A DNA stretch of 64,000 bases from Pollenia angustigena (lineage: Eukaryota > Arthropoda > Insecta > Diptera > Polleniidae): the NCBI GenBank assembly GCA_930367215.1, contig OV884059.1:150782511-150846510 (forward strand). Direction: 5' to 3'. Under the pieces are notes generated by a model that saw only the letters and a program-made list of their open reading frames with translations, was not told the origin of the DNA and did not search any database. Below are positions 44,870 to 56,751 of this stretch, one piece after another (position 1 is the first letter of the stretch; each line of letters starts with the position of its first letter). The position numbers and the translations under genes are program-made.

Positions 44870-45570
44870 GGTAAACAAAAGCTAAAAAAGGACTTTTAAT
44901 AAACTTCTTCTCCTTTTGTCATCCTTCCCTCCCACTGGAGCTTAGGGCCTCCACTGTTCTTCTTTATCTGACTCTGTTATTGGCTTTGCGAGTGATTTCA
45001 TTCCAGATATAACTTGTGGCACGCAATTCGTCATCAATACTTCTTTGCCAGGTCTCTTAAGGATCACCTGGTCGTCGACTACCTGGTGGATGCCATTTTA
45101 GTGCTTGCCGGGCGATATTGCAATTAGATCTACGAAGAGTGTGACCAATCCGACGCCACTTTCGCTCTTTTATCTCTATTGGAACCGCATTTTAATTAAT
45201 CCGCACCCATAGGTCTTTATTTCTTTTACGACTGGTCCACCTTATACCCAGAATTTATCTGCGACATTTGCTGTTGAATGTTTGCAATCGTGTGTCTATA
45301 TTTCTTGTACTTTTCCAAGTTTCGTCTGCGTAGTACAAAATGGATTTAACGTTTGAATTGCATATCCTTCGTTCAGTGTGCGTACTTATTTGGCTTGACT
45401 GCCAAATATTATTTAACACGCCAAACATCCCTTTGGCTTTATTTATTCTATACATAACATCTTATTTAGCACCACTCATGTCATCAGTAACGCTACAAAA
45501 TAATTGAAGTTGTCAACATTCTCAATGGAATCGGTTCCTATATTAAGAGTTGATCTCAAGTCCTGCAGCG
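44870..45570 (-). pseudogene. RTE-like reverse transcriptase C-terminal remnant
   Basis: On the minus strand from about 45560, fragments read NIGTDSIENVDNFNYF, then MYRINKAKGMFGVLNNIWQS, RRICNSNVKSILYYADETWK and LQTFNSKCRR. After stops and shifts come IEIKERKWRRIGHTLRRSNC, ALKWHPPGSRRPGDP and TWQRSIDDELRATSYIWNEI. This order is that of the region after the RT catalytic domain in RTE-type and related LINEs annotated in insects as endonuclease-reverse transcriptase. Several in-frame stops are present; the endonuclease and RT core are missing. Confidence 0.7.
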
Positions 45571-46385
45571 TCATCATTTATATTGAGAATATTGAGTTTA
45601 TAAACTAAGCGTTTCATGTTTTTATTTAAATAATACTTACTTTCAAAGAATTTGAAAGTTTATTTGTACTCAGTACATTTTGTAACCAATTCCCGAATTT
45701 TGTTTATTTCTATAAATAAGACTAATTCGATTATAAAATTTGTGGCATATTTTTAGGGGCTTAGTTTAAATTTTAAAATTACAGATTTGAACAATTTAGG
45801 TATAAGTTCTTTCTCACAAGCATTTTGATTTAATGTCAGATAATACCGTTTGTAATTTTAAAGCTGTATTCTATATGATTTTTCCTGTAAAATGTAAATA
45901 CATTTTTTTCGCATTTTAATACAAACTCCTTTATGTTACAATTTACCTTTTACTTCTAAAGCCATATTTTGTATTCTTAGAAAATCATTTTAATTTTATT
46001 TCGAATAAGTAAGAATGTAAAGTCGGTCCAGCCTGGCCAAATGATACACTACACCACAGTATATTACGACAGAAGAGTGTATTCTATTTGAGACCCATGG
46101 ACAATAATGGACGTGGCAGAACAACATTATGTTGTAAGGTTAAACTTATGTAAAAGTTCTTTGTGCCAAAGGTTAGTTAGATATTTTCATTTATATTTTG
46201 TTTGCTCTTAAGTGATTTTAGAAAGGGCGTTTTTATGGCACCTATGGGTAATTTCGGACATACCAGCAAAAAATTTTGTCATGCGTCAATGTTATTGTTG
46301 CCAATTTTTGTACCAAAACCATTATGTATGATGAGAAAGTTATGGCATTAAAAACCATTTTCGGGAGTAGGATTTGTATGGATGC
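45571..46385. other. Non-coding DNA, no gene seen
   Basis: A less AT-rich patch at 46020-46140 (AGTCGGTCCAGCCTGGCC) may be a repeat fragment, but I could not assign it. Confidence 0.4.
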
Positions 46386-46394
46386 TATGGTATT

Positions 46395-47616
46395 GGCTGT
46401 AGGAAATATCGCCCAAAGAAAAATCGCAAAAAAAAAAAAAAAATGAAAAATCGCCCAAAAAAATTGCATGTAAAATTGGGCCTGATTTCATATGAAAAAT
46501 GGCCCAAAATTTTTGGGCCATTTATCGTTATTGTTGGGTGATTTTTCGTTTTTTAATGAAATGAAATAATGAAAAATCACCCAAAAATGTTGTATGAAAT
46601 ATGGCCCAAAAAAATGGGCTATTTTTAAAATTGTACCATAATCTTGCATAGCATAGAAAACCATGTTTTATTATGGTTGCAAACAACAAAACTATTTTTC
46701 AAGAAACTAATTTAACCATTATATGGTTGTCGGCGACAATGATTTGGTTAAATTAAACATAATATCGGTAGAATTTTTTTTAAAAATGGTTTTGTAGCTT
46801 TTTCTCTGGGTGTATATATTAAATATATACATATATATCGAAAATAATTACTTAGCGAAACAGGTTTTTGTTAGACCATAAAGGAGAAAATCCTTGCGCC
46901 CGGCCGAAGGCCGGCTATACAGAGAAGCTTTAGTTAGTGAAGCCGGTCTTTGTCATACCATAGAGGAGAAAATCCTTGCGCCCGGCCGAAGGCCGGCTAT
47001 ACAGAGAAGCTTCAGTTAGCGAAGCCAGTATTTGTTATACCATAGAAGATGAAATCCTTATTTTGGATATATATATTTAATATATAAACCCGGAGTAAAA
47101 GCTATAAAAATATTTTATCCATATTATGTTTAATTTAACCAAATCATTGTCACCGACAACCATATTATGGTTAAATAAGTATCTTTAAAAAAATCACTTG
47201 AAATTTTAACGGTATTTAAAAAAAAAATTTACACATTTTTGATTATAAGTTAAGTTGCGGACGTTGCAAAGTGTCATAACGTCCTCGTCCTCGTCTTCGA
47301 TGGACATTATGACACTTTAAAAGTGTCCAAGGACACTACGACACTGGACGTTATGACATGTCACCTAAATTTATATGAATAATAAACACTTTCTTGCAAA
47401 TTTAGTAATTTTTTTTTTTTTTTTTTGGGAAAAAATTCGTTTTTGCTTTTTGGGTCATTTTTCATTTTCTTTTTGGGCCCTTTTTCATTTTTTTTGGGCA
47501 AAATTTCATATTTACCTTTTTGGGTCTTTTTATGTTCGCTTGGGCGATTCTTCATTTGGGCGATTTTTCATTTTTTTTTTTGGGCCATTTTTCTTCGGGC
47601 GATATTTCCTACAGCC
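46395..47616. mobile_element. Mutator-like foldback element, 1222 bp, 9-bp target duplication
   Basis: The inverted ends share GGCTGTAGGAAATATCGCCC, flanked by a perfect 9-bp duplication, TATGGTATT (46386-46394 and 47617-47625). Both arms continue as arrays of ATGAAAAATCGCCCAAAAA-type units. Further in, a second inverted repeat (about 46711-46830 and 47067-47178, with ATTTAACCATTATATGGTTG) surrounds two to three copies of the 82-bp repeat also seen at 20.7 kb. A GTGTCATAACGTCC inverted pair lies near 47270-47355. Frames at 47361-47647 are low complexity. Confidence 0.85.
46870..47060 (+). repeat. 82-bp tandem array, second location
   Basis: AGAGAAGCTT cores at 46921 and 47003 are 82 bp apart, each preceded by CTTGCGCCCGGCCGAAGGCC. 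The units match those at 20690-21030 closely, in the same orientation relative to the plus strand. A partial unit lies on either side. Confidence 0.9.
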
Positions 47617-47976
47617 TATGGTATTATATAGACCAATACCAATATAATATGGAAGGACGATTTATATCGCACTAAAATAGTTTTGTACTAAAGTTAGTCT
47701 TCAATATTTATAATAATACCCACATAAAAAGAAGGTTAGTGGAGACAAAGACTGTATTCCGGAAATAAGTTTGTAAGGTGGCTATTTGAAATTATGAACC
47801 AATTCTTTCCATTTTCAATAGGCTTATCACCAATGTCCCTATCCCTTTCATCAAATTATCACAAAAATTGCGACCTGTACTTTGCGCACAAGGTTACATG
47901 GATAGCTAGCCAACTGCCCAGCCGGACGGACGGACATGTTAGATTGAATCTAAAAGCAATTCTAAGTCGATCGGTA

Positions 47977-48547
47977 CACACAAAAATATTGTGATGTCAA
48001 ATAATTTGACGATTATGCTGTTGGGGTAAACAAAAACTTGCTGGCGTTAATGAAAACCTTTTGTCGCAAGAAAGTTTCCAACAATATTTTTTTTTTCCGC
48101 AACAACATGAAAGTATTTGAAGTTTTTCAACAGCAAAATTATTTGTTGCAAATAAAATAACTTTTGTCGTTAAAGGTTTTCCTCTGAAATAACAGCACAT
48201 TGAAAATTGCTGTTGACGTAAATGATTTGCATTTGCAGGAAATAACAATTTTTGTTGCCATAAAATATTCAGCCTTATTCCAGTTGTCGTTGTCGTAATC
48301 GTTCAAGTCGTTTTTTGTAAGTGATTAAAGTTACACACAACCGGAATAAGGCTGATTTATTTTTTGAATCAAATAATATTACTGTTGTCGTAAATAAAAT
48401 TTGTATTTGAACAATGAATTTACATTTTGGGATAAAAGAAACAGACTTGTTGCTACAAATGCAAAATGTTGTTGGGCACAATCCGAATGTAAATTCTTTT
48501 TGAATCAAAATCAATTTCTTTTCGGATTACAGTCTTTTTTTTGTGTG
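47977..48547. mobile_element. TA-flanked element, 571 bp
   Basis: CACACAAAAATATTG and the complement of the right end (CACACAAAAAAAAGACTG) form short inverted ends with TA on both sides (47975-47976 and 48548-48549). It interrupts a fly dispersed repeat: AAGTCGATCGGTA on the left joins TACTAAAAGGTTGGTCTAGG on the right. TTGTCG and GTTGTTGC motifs recur inside. The two minus-strand frames (47997-48514) show no domain. Confidence 0.6.
48270..48354. repeat. 85-bp hairpin insert
   Basis: CAGCCTTATTCCAGTTGT and ACAACCGGAATAAGGCTG pair across a 50-base loop, inside the 571-bp TA element. It may be a minimal MITE. Confidence 0.5.
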
Positions 48548-48719
48548 TATACTAAAAGGTTGGTCTAGGACCGTTATTTTAAGGTGCTTAAAACACCAGC
48601 ATAAATTCATTTGTACCCTCTCCACTATTGTGTATGAAAACGGTAGCATATTTATAGGGTCTCATAATAAAACAAATTAAAGTGGAGTTTAAGGGTCTTC
48701 AAAATTATTTTATTTTGAT

Positions 48720-48975
48720 ATTTTGATATTTTCAATTAAGCGAAAGTTCATCAAATTTAATTTTCATTTAATTATTTTTATGAAGAACGGAATTTTTACA
48801 ACATGAAGTTGATTAAAATTCATTGATAATTTCGAGCCACGCGGCTGTCAAGAATGAAAAGTTATCAATTAATTTTAATTCGTTTTCATGTTGTAAAAAT
48901 TCCTTTCTTCATAAAAATAATTTGATGAACTTCAGCCTAATTGAAAATATCAAAATTTGGATTAAAAACCATAAA
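48720..48975. repeat. Penelope terminal palindrome, second copy without the ribozyme core
   Basis: The arms share TTCATCAAATTTAATTTTCA, ATTATTTTTATGAAGAA and TTGTAAAAATTCC with complements to the right, and adjoin AAAATTTGGATTAAAAACCA as in the 28.4-28.8 kb palindrome. In the centre only GAGCCACGCGGCTGTCAAGA remains, so the hammerhead core is deleted. Confidence 0.75.
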
Positions 48976-49029
48976 CAGTTCAACAAAATAACCACAATAC
49001 TAATTATTATTTTAGTTTACTTTTTAATT

Positions 49030-50490
49030 TAATATTTCTTAAAATTTGTGTTTAATTTTAAGCAAAATAGCAAACCATTCGAAATTCTTTGTAAATTTGA
49101 TTACATATTACAATTTTGTAAGATTTACATTAAACTCCTAATAAATTATTTATTGAGTTCATTGTTTTCTTTATTTATATAAAATATGTGCAGACAACTT
49201 CAATAAAATAATATCTTATTAAATATTTAAATAATATAAACTTTTGCTAATTTTTATAATGAGCACTTAAGTGCCAACGTAACATCATAATTAAATATTT
49301 ATTAAGACGAGTATAGTGCCTACTTTTAGGCTATTCTAAATAAATAAATAAATAAACACAAATGTTAAACGAAAGATTAATCACGATTCCAGAAATATTC
49401 AAAAAAATCGATTAAAGTGATTAAAGTAAAACTTTCTGTTGCAAAAATATTTAAGCAATTTAAAAGATTTTCCTGTAATCTTCTTAATCAATAATTACAA
49501 CTTTAATTACCGGTTAAAACTACCACAACCAGCAACATACAAATACAAATATGTTAAAGGAATAAAACCTTTAACGATGGTTTCCAGGCCATATTATCCT
49601 TTTGTGCTTTGGCAAACTGAAAGGAATTGACTCAAAAGACGGAGGAAAATCCATTAAAAATCAAGTTATTCACTTTGGTAGTTGGCAGCTGAAAGGGGAA
49701 AATGTATTTCTACGTTAACGTTAGTTCAAATTTATATGAGGGTAATATGTTAATTATTAAAAATTTCATTAAATGTATGTACTACTGCTGATATTGCCTG
49801 AGTCTTTCATACCTTTAACGTTAAAGTTATTTTTTCTTTACTTTACAGGAGTCTACTTTTTTTGTTGCCTCTATGTTTCAGCTCTGGTTTATATAATTAA
49901 GGTTAAGCTTTCAAGCTTCATTTGCTTTTTATTCCCTGGCATTTTTTCAATATTTTTTTCCAAGACACTTGCAGTAACGCCAATGCGGAAGCTGATGCAT
50001 TTAAGCAGAAGTTTAACTAAATAGATTTTTATTTTTTTTTTTTACTCTCGATTATGCAAGTTTCCATGTACTTTCAGTTAATTTTCAAAGGGCCAATACA
50101 AGGCAGTAGCAGTTGCAATTTTAAATGAGCTGCTTTGCTTTATTAATAATAAAATGCGAACAAAAATGTAAAGCATACCATTAGGTGTAATAGTTTAAAT
50201 TTAGTTTAATTTTTTTCCATTAGAGAACAAATAAATTTAAAAAGGTTTTTTAATCAATAGAGGAAGTAACAGGTTAATCGATTAAAGAATTGCAGGCTCT
50301 AATAGGGTAGTGTTTTAGATGTAGAGCTTGTTATTATGCGGAATGATTTTTCTTAAAAATGTTATACCTACTTAGACGGACAACCTTGGCAAATGCTTAG
50401 CTAAAAAAAGGGACCAACAAATAAACTAAAATATAATTCTAATCAAAATAAATTATGATCATACCAAACCTTACAAAAAAATATTAAGAT
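49030..50490. other. Non-coding AT-rich DNA, no gene seen
   Basis: The frames at 49439 and 49773 are short and hydrophobic, with no domain. Confidence 0.5.
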
Positions 50491-50838
50491 ATTAGGACCA
50501 TGTTATATCATCCAAAGCTAAATTTTAAAATGTATTGCATACCCAAAAGGATGGCAGTAAATAAAAATTATGCAAATTAAATATAAAAATAGATTTGAAT
50601 GGCCAAAAAATTAGATTTGAAATATTTTATAAAATAGAATTTCGAATTTTTTCTTTCTTTTATATAAGACCATGTTAAAACACCCAAAGTTAAATTTCAA
50701 AAAGTATTGCATACCCAAAAGGATGGCAGTAAATAAAAATTATGCAAATTAAATATAAAAATAGATTTTAATGGTCAAAGAAGTAGATTTGAAATATTTT
50801 ATAAAATAGAATTTTGAATTTTTTCTTTCTTTTATATA
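50491..50838. repeat. 172-bp tandem duplication
   Basis: Two adjacent copies share ATTGCATACCCAAAAGGATG (starting 50535 and 50706), GGCAGTAAATAAAAATTATG and GATTTGAAATATTTTATAAA, with more than 90% identity by eye. Nothing suggests coding. Confidence 0.85.
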
Positions 50839-51589
50839 ATCGCGCTATAACTAAAACACATTTAATTAATATTTTCGCTTCTGTAGAACTGTAAAGAAAA
50901 TGCATTTAATTTAAAGCACTTATAACCATTAACAGCTTATTTTTTTTCTTATTCCCCTTAATTGAATTTTATGTAGCAATTTATTGATGCATTGTTCTGC
51001 CAACGTGTTTTGAACTGAAGTTGCTGTTGTGTTGTTGCACTGCACTCATTCATTCAATATGCATAATTGTTACAGCAAAGTTATTATTGTTGATGATGTT
51101 GCACAAAAATCCAGTTGCTTTCATTAAAGATTATTCCATTAAAAGGCATAATTATCGTTGTTCAAAGTTTAATTAAATGTTAAAATTACGAAAATAACAA
51201 AAAAAAAAAAAAAAAAAAATAAATAAAAATTAAAAAGTGTTTAAAAGGAAAATTGTTAAAGCCGGTTTTAGGGGCAAATAAAAATTTTTAAAATGCTTTT
51301 CAAAATGTATAGAATTGATAGTTAACAAAAGTTTAAAAAAAAATATAAACAAATAATTTTTATTAATATTGCTAAAAGAAATTAATAATAAAGCATGCTT
51401 TTAGGAGCAATTTAAGTTGAAATAACTAAAGCATACCTAAAAAGCAATTATAATCAAAATAAGTCTTCTTTTATAAAGAAACTAAACAAACTTTGTAGTG
51501 CTAAAAAATCTGCCTGTTAAACAAAAATATTTGCTTTCAAATAATTGTTTGAAATTGTATAACAAAAAGTACCATCTTAACAAAAAATT
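50839..51589. other. Non-coding AT-rich DNA, no gene seen
   Basis: It includes a poly-A stretch at about 51199-51220. No element ends were found. Confidence 0.5.
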
Positions 51590-51593
51590 AACT

Positions 51594-52711
51594 GGGCAAT
51601 TCCATGTCAAAACGACCAAGAGTGGGACACGACCCCTTCCGATTTTAATGAAATTTGGTGAGAAGGTTCCTTTTATCTTATTAGGAAAATATATGAACGA
51701 AAAAAAATTTTAAAATTTGTTTTTCGAAAGTTATGTCATATTGAAAATGTCATAATTTCGCCGAATTAGCCGAATGTGTTGAGCTTATTTCTTCAATATC
51801 TCGAAAACTACTTGACATACGAAGATGATTTTAATGTCATATTAAAGAGAATACTTGGGGCTACAAACCATATATTGGAAAAAAAAATTTTTTGAAAAAT
51901 GTAATATCTGCAAAATGTTAAATTTTAAAAACGGACTAAGTCAAAAAAATATTTTTTTATTTGGCTGATTTTTTTTCGTGTATTACCTCAAACTGTTCTT
52001 TAAAAATTCTGAAACTTTGAAGGAGGTGTTTTTTTTTAAGATATGATTTTTTTCCTTTCGCAACCTTTAAAAAAATAATATTAAAATAGAATTTTAATAT
52101 TGTAATTTTGAAAACAGACCAGCCGCCCACCTGGTATTTTACCATAATTGGGGACGCTGAATCCAGTGGTGCTCACCGTTTTTTAGGTTAGCTCTTGTTT
52201 TCAAGATATATCGTTACTTCGAAAATGTAAGAGGTTGCGCAGCATATATTCGCGTAACTCAAAAACGGTTTAGTTTATTGAAATAACTAAGAAAACCGAA
52301 ATTCGGCAATAAATAATAAAGTGGGGTTGGTCATACATTTGACCCATCTAGGAGCATCCTACGCTCTGCAGTGGCCAATTTAAAGAATTTTATTACGCCT
52401 TAATATTTGTATGGTACAGCGCGTAGGATTTTTTTCAACATATGGTTTATAGCCCCCTCTTTAAAATGACATTAAAATCATCTTCGTATGTCAAATAGTT
52501 TTCGAGATATTGAAGAAATAAGCTCAACACATTCGGCTAATTCGGCGAAATTATGACATTTTGAATATGACATAACTTTCGAAAAACAAATTTTAAAATT
52601 CTTTTCGTTCATATATGTTCCCTATAAGATAAAAGGAACCTTCTCAGCAAATGCCATTAAAATCGGAAAGGGTCGTGTCCCACTCTTGGTCGTTTTGACA
52701 TGGAATTACCC
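51594..52711. mobile_element. Long-TIR element, 1.12 kb, AACT flanks
   Basis: The inverted arms are about 265 bp and well conserved: GGGCAATTCCATGTCAAAAC, GACCAAGAGTGGGACACGAC and ATACGAAGATGATTTTAATG appear in both orientations. AACT is on both sides (51590-51593 and 52712-52715). The centre (about 52130-52330) is a module found also at 26255-27110, 32165-32410 and 61985-62280. No protein was recognised; the 71-codon frame at 51498 is by-product. Confidence 0.75.
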
Positions 52712-52779
52712 AACTGTTATCTCAGCAAATCGCTTTTCACAAATAATATCGTGTATCTTCTTTAAAGGTATATTAAATT

Positions 52780-53245
52780 GTAACGTTACTGACTGACAGG
52801 GCTATTCAACATCGCAAAGTCTTAACTCCGAAAGCTAGAAAAGTTCAAATACTAACCAGACGTTGGTCTGCTGCCAAACTGATCCACTAAGATGGGAGTT
52901 TTTGGAAATTTGTATGTATAGGGGGTAAAAACGCGTAAATTCACAAACCTCATGTTTTCCAAAGAAAAAAAAATTAAATTTAGTATTTATACAAATAAAA
53001 TTTGATATTTATTGTAGTTTATTTAAAAATGAGCGAACAGGTGTCTGGTACTTTTTTGAAATTCGGCTCTTTTGGGAAGTAAACGGGTAAAACCTGCATT
53101 TTGGAACTTTTTTTCATCCCATCTATCTTTTAAACCAATTAAGAGCAAAGAATAAAATTACTTTACATTCGTAACTAAGAAATACAAATATAAATTTTGG
53201 TACTTTTTCGAACGTTTTAGGGCTGAAAATCGTACCTATTTTTGG
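52780..53245 (+). repeat. Internal Helitron fragment related to 34.5-35.0 kb
   Basis: TTACTGACTGACAGGGC, GATCCACTAAGATGGGAG, AGGGGGTAAAAACG, GGGAAGTAAACGGGTAAAAC and CCCATCTATCTTTTAAACCA follow the same order as in the Helitron's 5' part. Neither Helitron terminus is present. Confidence 0.65.
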
Positions 53246-53249
53246 AAAT

Positions 53250-54130
53250 TTAAGAAAACAAAATGTAGAGCTTGTTGCACTCCATATCAAAAATACAAAA
53301 AAGGAGAAAATATGTAAAAATTTTGTTTTTCTGATGAAATGGAAATGGCCATATATAGAATTTTCAACAGAAAAGATCAGCACAGAGATTTAACTTTTCA
53401 TTTCTTATTTTTTCGTTAAGATAAGATAAAACTAAAAGCTAGCAGTACCGTTTTGTTTTTTTTTTACGAAATTTGCGTTTTGGTAAGTAAATCCTTTTTA
53501 AGTAATTCTTTCAGCATAAAAGTACCCTCCATAACTCAATTATTTTAGTTCAGTCCTAAAAATATGCTACAAATCGTAGCATAATTGACTTTCCCCTTTT
53601 TACTCGGAACACAATCATAAAAATAATTATATTTTAATATTGTTTATGTTTATTAAATACCAATAACAAATTTGATAAAGGCAAATGTGTAAACTAAGTT
53701 TTAAAAAAATGAATTAAAATTTATAAAATATAATTTAACGTAATTACTAAAACATATTTTTACATTTATTTAAAACTTGTAACAGCAAATGTATTAAACG
53801 ATGCCAAACGCCACAAATGTAGTTGAATTGTTTAACAACTACACGACAAAACGTTAACTAATGAACAGAACTACAATGCAAATACACAAATATGTTCGTT
53901 CCAACTCATTTGCAAAAGGGACAATAATGTTCTAATTCTATGAACATGTAATTATGGTACGAATTTGTTGCATATCATCAAGGGGCTGTATTGGAAATTG
54001 AGAAAAAAATGGCTGCTGAATGCTGGTTCAGGCACAACAGATTTACCTAATTAGTTTTTCTCTTAATTTTCTTGTTCCTTACGTTAAACTTGAACTCATC
54101 TAGAATTTAGCAAAAACAAAAGGAAACAAG
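53250..54130. other. Non-coding AT-rich DNA, no gene seen
   Basis: No gene, RNA or element end was identified. Confidence 0.5.
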
Positions 54131-54135
54131 AGAAG

Positions 54136-54300
54136 CTAGAGTTTTATATACGGCTATGCCGAATCTTATGCACCCTTCAGCATGATGTGATAAGAACTGA
54201 AAGTTTAATAACTAAATATTTATATGAATGCATTTATATTTAAATTTACCACGAGTAGAAAGCGTGTCAAACGCAGCACCTTAGACCACCCAACCACTTA
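54136..54300 (-). mobile_element. Helitron-like 3' terminus, minus strand
   Basis: The minus strand reads GATTCGGCATAGCCGTATAT, AAAACT, then CTAG (54136-54139). This is a hairpin followed by a CTRR end, as in Helitrons. The same ATTCGGC hairpin ends the dispersed repeat at 60262. The other boundary is not defined. Confidence 0.4.
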
Positions 54301-55597
54301 CACACATTGCCAAAAATGCATTAAAATCAAATATATTGAGTACTCTAGCTGATACATATACATATATATCTCTATTAAAGCGGCAAACCATGTATGTGTA
54401 AAAAAATGCAAAAAAAAATTCAATACATTAAAATAAGAAAAAAAACAGCAAAACGAATTTATGGGTAATATTTGGAAGCAGTCGCGGTTTTTCGTCCATA
54501 TCTCAGACGTTTGTGCACCAAACCAAACAATTCCGGAATATAAATATAAAACAATCTAGTCCCCATTATATCTGGGAATTCGAAGAAAACCATTTAAAAG
54601 GACCGACGGATACCGTTAAATCAAATTATATTCTTTATACGTTCTAGCGTCAATATTGTAGAAGTTTCAGACGGAATGACAAACTTATATATGGGTAAAT
54701 CCAAAGTGTTGAACGTGACAGTTGTACGCATCAAAACTGCAATAACATTTTAAACAACAACTATTTTTACGTTCTCTTAACCCTTAAATTAATTCACTAA
54801 GAAAGCACTATTATCTATGCTAAAGTTTCTAGGTCAAAGATAATGGCAAAACAAGTAGCGGTTCGAACGTGAAAAAAAATGGAAGTAGTTTTTGTGGTCA
54901 TGTATAAAAAGGCGTAATTCAGCGAACCCTGGCACAATATTTTAGTTAAACTACTTTCAGAAGTTTACGTAGCAATGCAACATTAAAATGTCTTTGGTTT
55001 GCTTCCAAAATCGTCTGTATTTTCTTTTTTTTTAAGCCAAAATCTAGTTCGTTACGTGACATTTCGAACGTGAAATTTTTTCCATAATAATTGAACTGAA
55101 TAATGATAAAAACAAAATAAAAATTTACCGTTAATCCGAATAATATATTTCTCTTTGAACTCTTCCTTAGATTACCGACCATGTAAGAACATTTTTTGGG
55201 CGTAATTTTTATCAAATATCAAGTCTTTTAAGGAAGATAATATTATAGAAAACATACAATAAATCATTCTCACAAATAAGAAATTACGTTTGCACAACTT
55301 TGCAGTCTGACTGTTCATCTAAGTGAACAAATTTATGGGTAAATTTATAAAATTAGTAAAATCTAAATATTTCTCTATAACAATATCGTAAAATAATCAA
55401 CTCTTAATAACTTTTAAATATTCGGTCACGGTGGAACTTTTGACGGAAATGCCCTTTCCATTCTCTCTTCACCTCTCTTCAAAAAACTTAAGACTTGATT
55501 AATCGAACTTGAAGTGTGTGTACCAGCACTAAGTCTGATTTCTCAAAGACAGGTCGTCAATTTCTCAGAAGATGGCTTAAATTTTCGTTGCTTGGTC
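54300..55597. other. Non-coding DNA, no gene seen
   Basis: The 89-codon minus-strand frame at 54946-55215 is lysine-rich with a hydrophobic middle and has no recognisable domain. ACGTGACA or GAACGTGA motifs recur between 54700 and 55080, without clean terminal repeats. Confidence 0.4.
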
Positions 55598-55598
55598 C

Positions 55599-55738
55599 CA
55601 ATTCACACGTTGCATGTCTTATTGATGAGCTTGCTACTTTATAACGAGAGTGAAGAGAGGAAAATAAACGTTTCTCTCTCACTCTCTCTCGTCTATAAGG
55701 TAGCAAGCTGATCAATAAGACTTGCAACGTGTGAATTG
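55599..55738. mobile_element. 140-bp hairpin MITE
   Basis: CCAATTCACACGTTGCATGT followed by CTTATTGAT, and then AGCTTGCTAC, pair with the complement on the right (GTAGCAAGCTGATCAATAAG then ACTTGCAACGTGTGAATTGG). The loop is CT/GA-rich. CTTGG occurs just outside both ends, but the target duplication is not clean. The frames in both directions here come from the hairpin. Confidence 0.65.
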
Positions 55739-55739
55739 G

Positions 55740-56600
55740 CACTTGGCGAGCCGGGGAAAATTGCGACTTTGTGTAAGAATTTCCTAATGGACTTATTGGT
55801 CGTGTTAAGTAGTTTGTGTATTCATAAAATGTTCAATTGTTAGACTTCATTTATAAACGCCTATAAGCAGTTGTACTCTATATAATTGTATTGGACACGT
55901 ATTTTCATATAAAATAATTGGCATAATTATAATTAATGTTATATTTTTTTTCTTTAAATATTTACACTTGCACACAATTACATAAACATTTAAATGTATT
56001 AAAGTTCAAACTCTCATTCTCCCCACTGCCAAACAAAAAGAGTACGAATAAAAAAGTCCAGTGCTTTTTCATTACAAAACAGGATTAAAAAAGGCAGAAA
56101 CAAAAGCAACAAAATACAATTGACAACATGAACACTGTTACATACAATTATAAAAACTTCCAATAACTGAAAAAAAAAATATATGCATATTGTTAAAATA
56201 GCAGAATAATTAAAATTAATGTAATTAATAATTATTGTTATTTGCGTAATAAATGAAAAATCATTTACAAAAAAAAAATAATGTATGTATTTTGTGTGTA
56301 TGTGTGTGTGTTTTTTTAAATAAAACAATATAATTATCATCGGCAAACAAAAGTTGGCCTGACTTTTATGAAAATTAATGGAAACAAATCGAAAGAAAAA
56401 TATTAGAGGGAGTCACAGTTCTACCATCAAAAGTCTATAAGTACATGAATAACGAAAGTATATTTTAAGGCTTAAGGTAATTTAAAATTAAAGTATCGAG
56501 TAAAACATTTATGGCGAATTTCAGCAATTCTATTGAAATATCAATTCATATTAGAAATAGTTTTTCATATAACTTTATTTTTATTTGACATGAAAAACGA
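55740..56600. other. Non-coding AT-rich DNA, no gene seen
   Basis: The 110-codon frame at 56014-56346 is strongly hydrophobic and AT-driven, without domain evidence. Confidence 0.45.
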
Positions 56601-56750
56601 TTTTTTTTTTTTTTTAATTTCCTAAGCTAATCCCGCGAAGCTCTCTGCTTGTCTGCAGGAAAGAAACCAGAGTCTCTGGCGGGGATCGAACCCGCAACCT
56701 CGGCGCTGAAAGACTAGCTCGCTACCAGCTAGCCTACCGAGGCACTCTGT
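56601..56750 (-). mobile_element. tRNA-derived SINE, about 150 bp
   Basis: On the minus strand a tRNA-related head begins GAGTGCCTCGGTAGGC and GCTGGTAGCGAGC (A-box-like). It includes the perfect B box GGTTCGATCC (complement at 56683-56692). A short body (TTCCTGCAGACAAGCAGAGA) and an A tail (T run 56601-56615) follow. The acceptor stem does not close beyond four pairs and the anticodon arm is poor, so it is not a working tRNA gene. An internal pol III promoter with an A tail is the SINE arrangement. No target duplication was found. Confidence 0.7.
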
Positions 56751-56751
56751 T

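Noticed and set aside
47361..47647. Overlapping FF- and KK-rich ORFs
   Set aside because: They are translations of the ATGAAAAATCGCCC array in the Mutator-like arm.
54946..55215. 89-codon minus-strand ORF as a gene
   Set aside because: It is lysine- and phenylalanine-rich with no homologous motif; nothing in the context supports it.
55514..55742. Two similar ORFs on opposite strands
   Set aside because: Both are read from the arms of a hairpin MITE.
56664..56750. tRNA gene on the minus strand
   Set aside because: The B box is perfect, but the acceptor stem pairs for only about four bases and the anticodon arm does not fold. The A tail points to a SINE.
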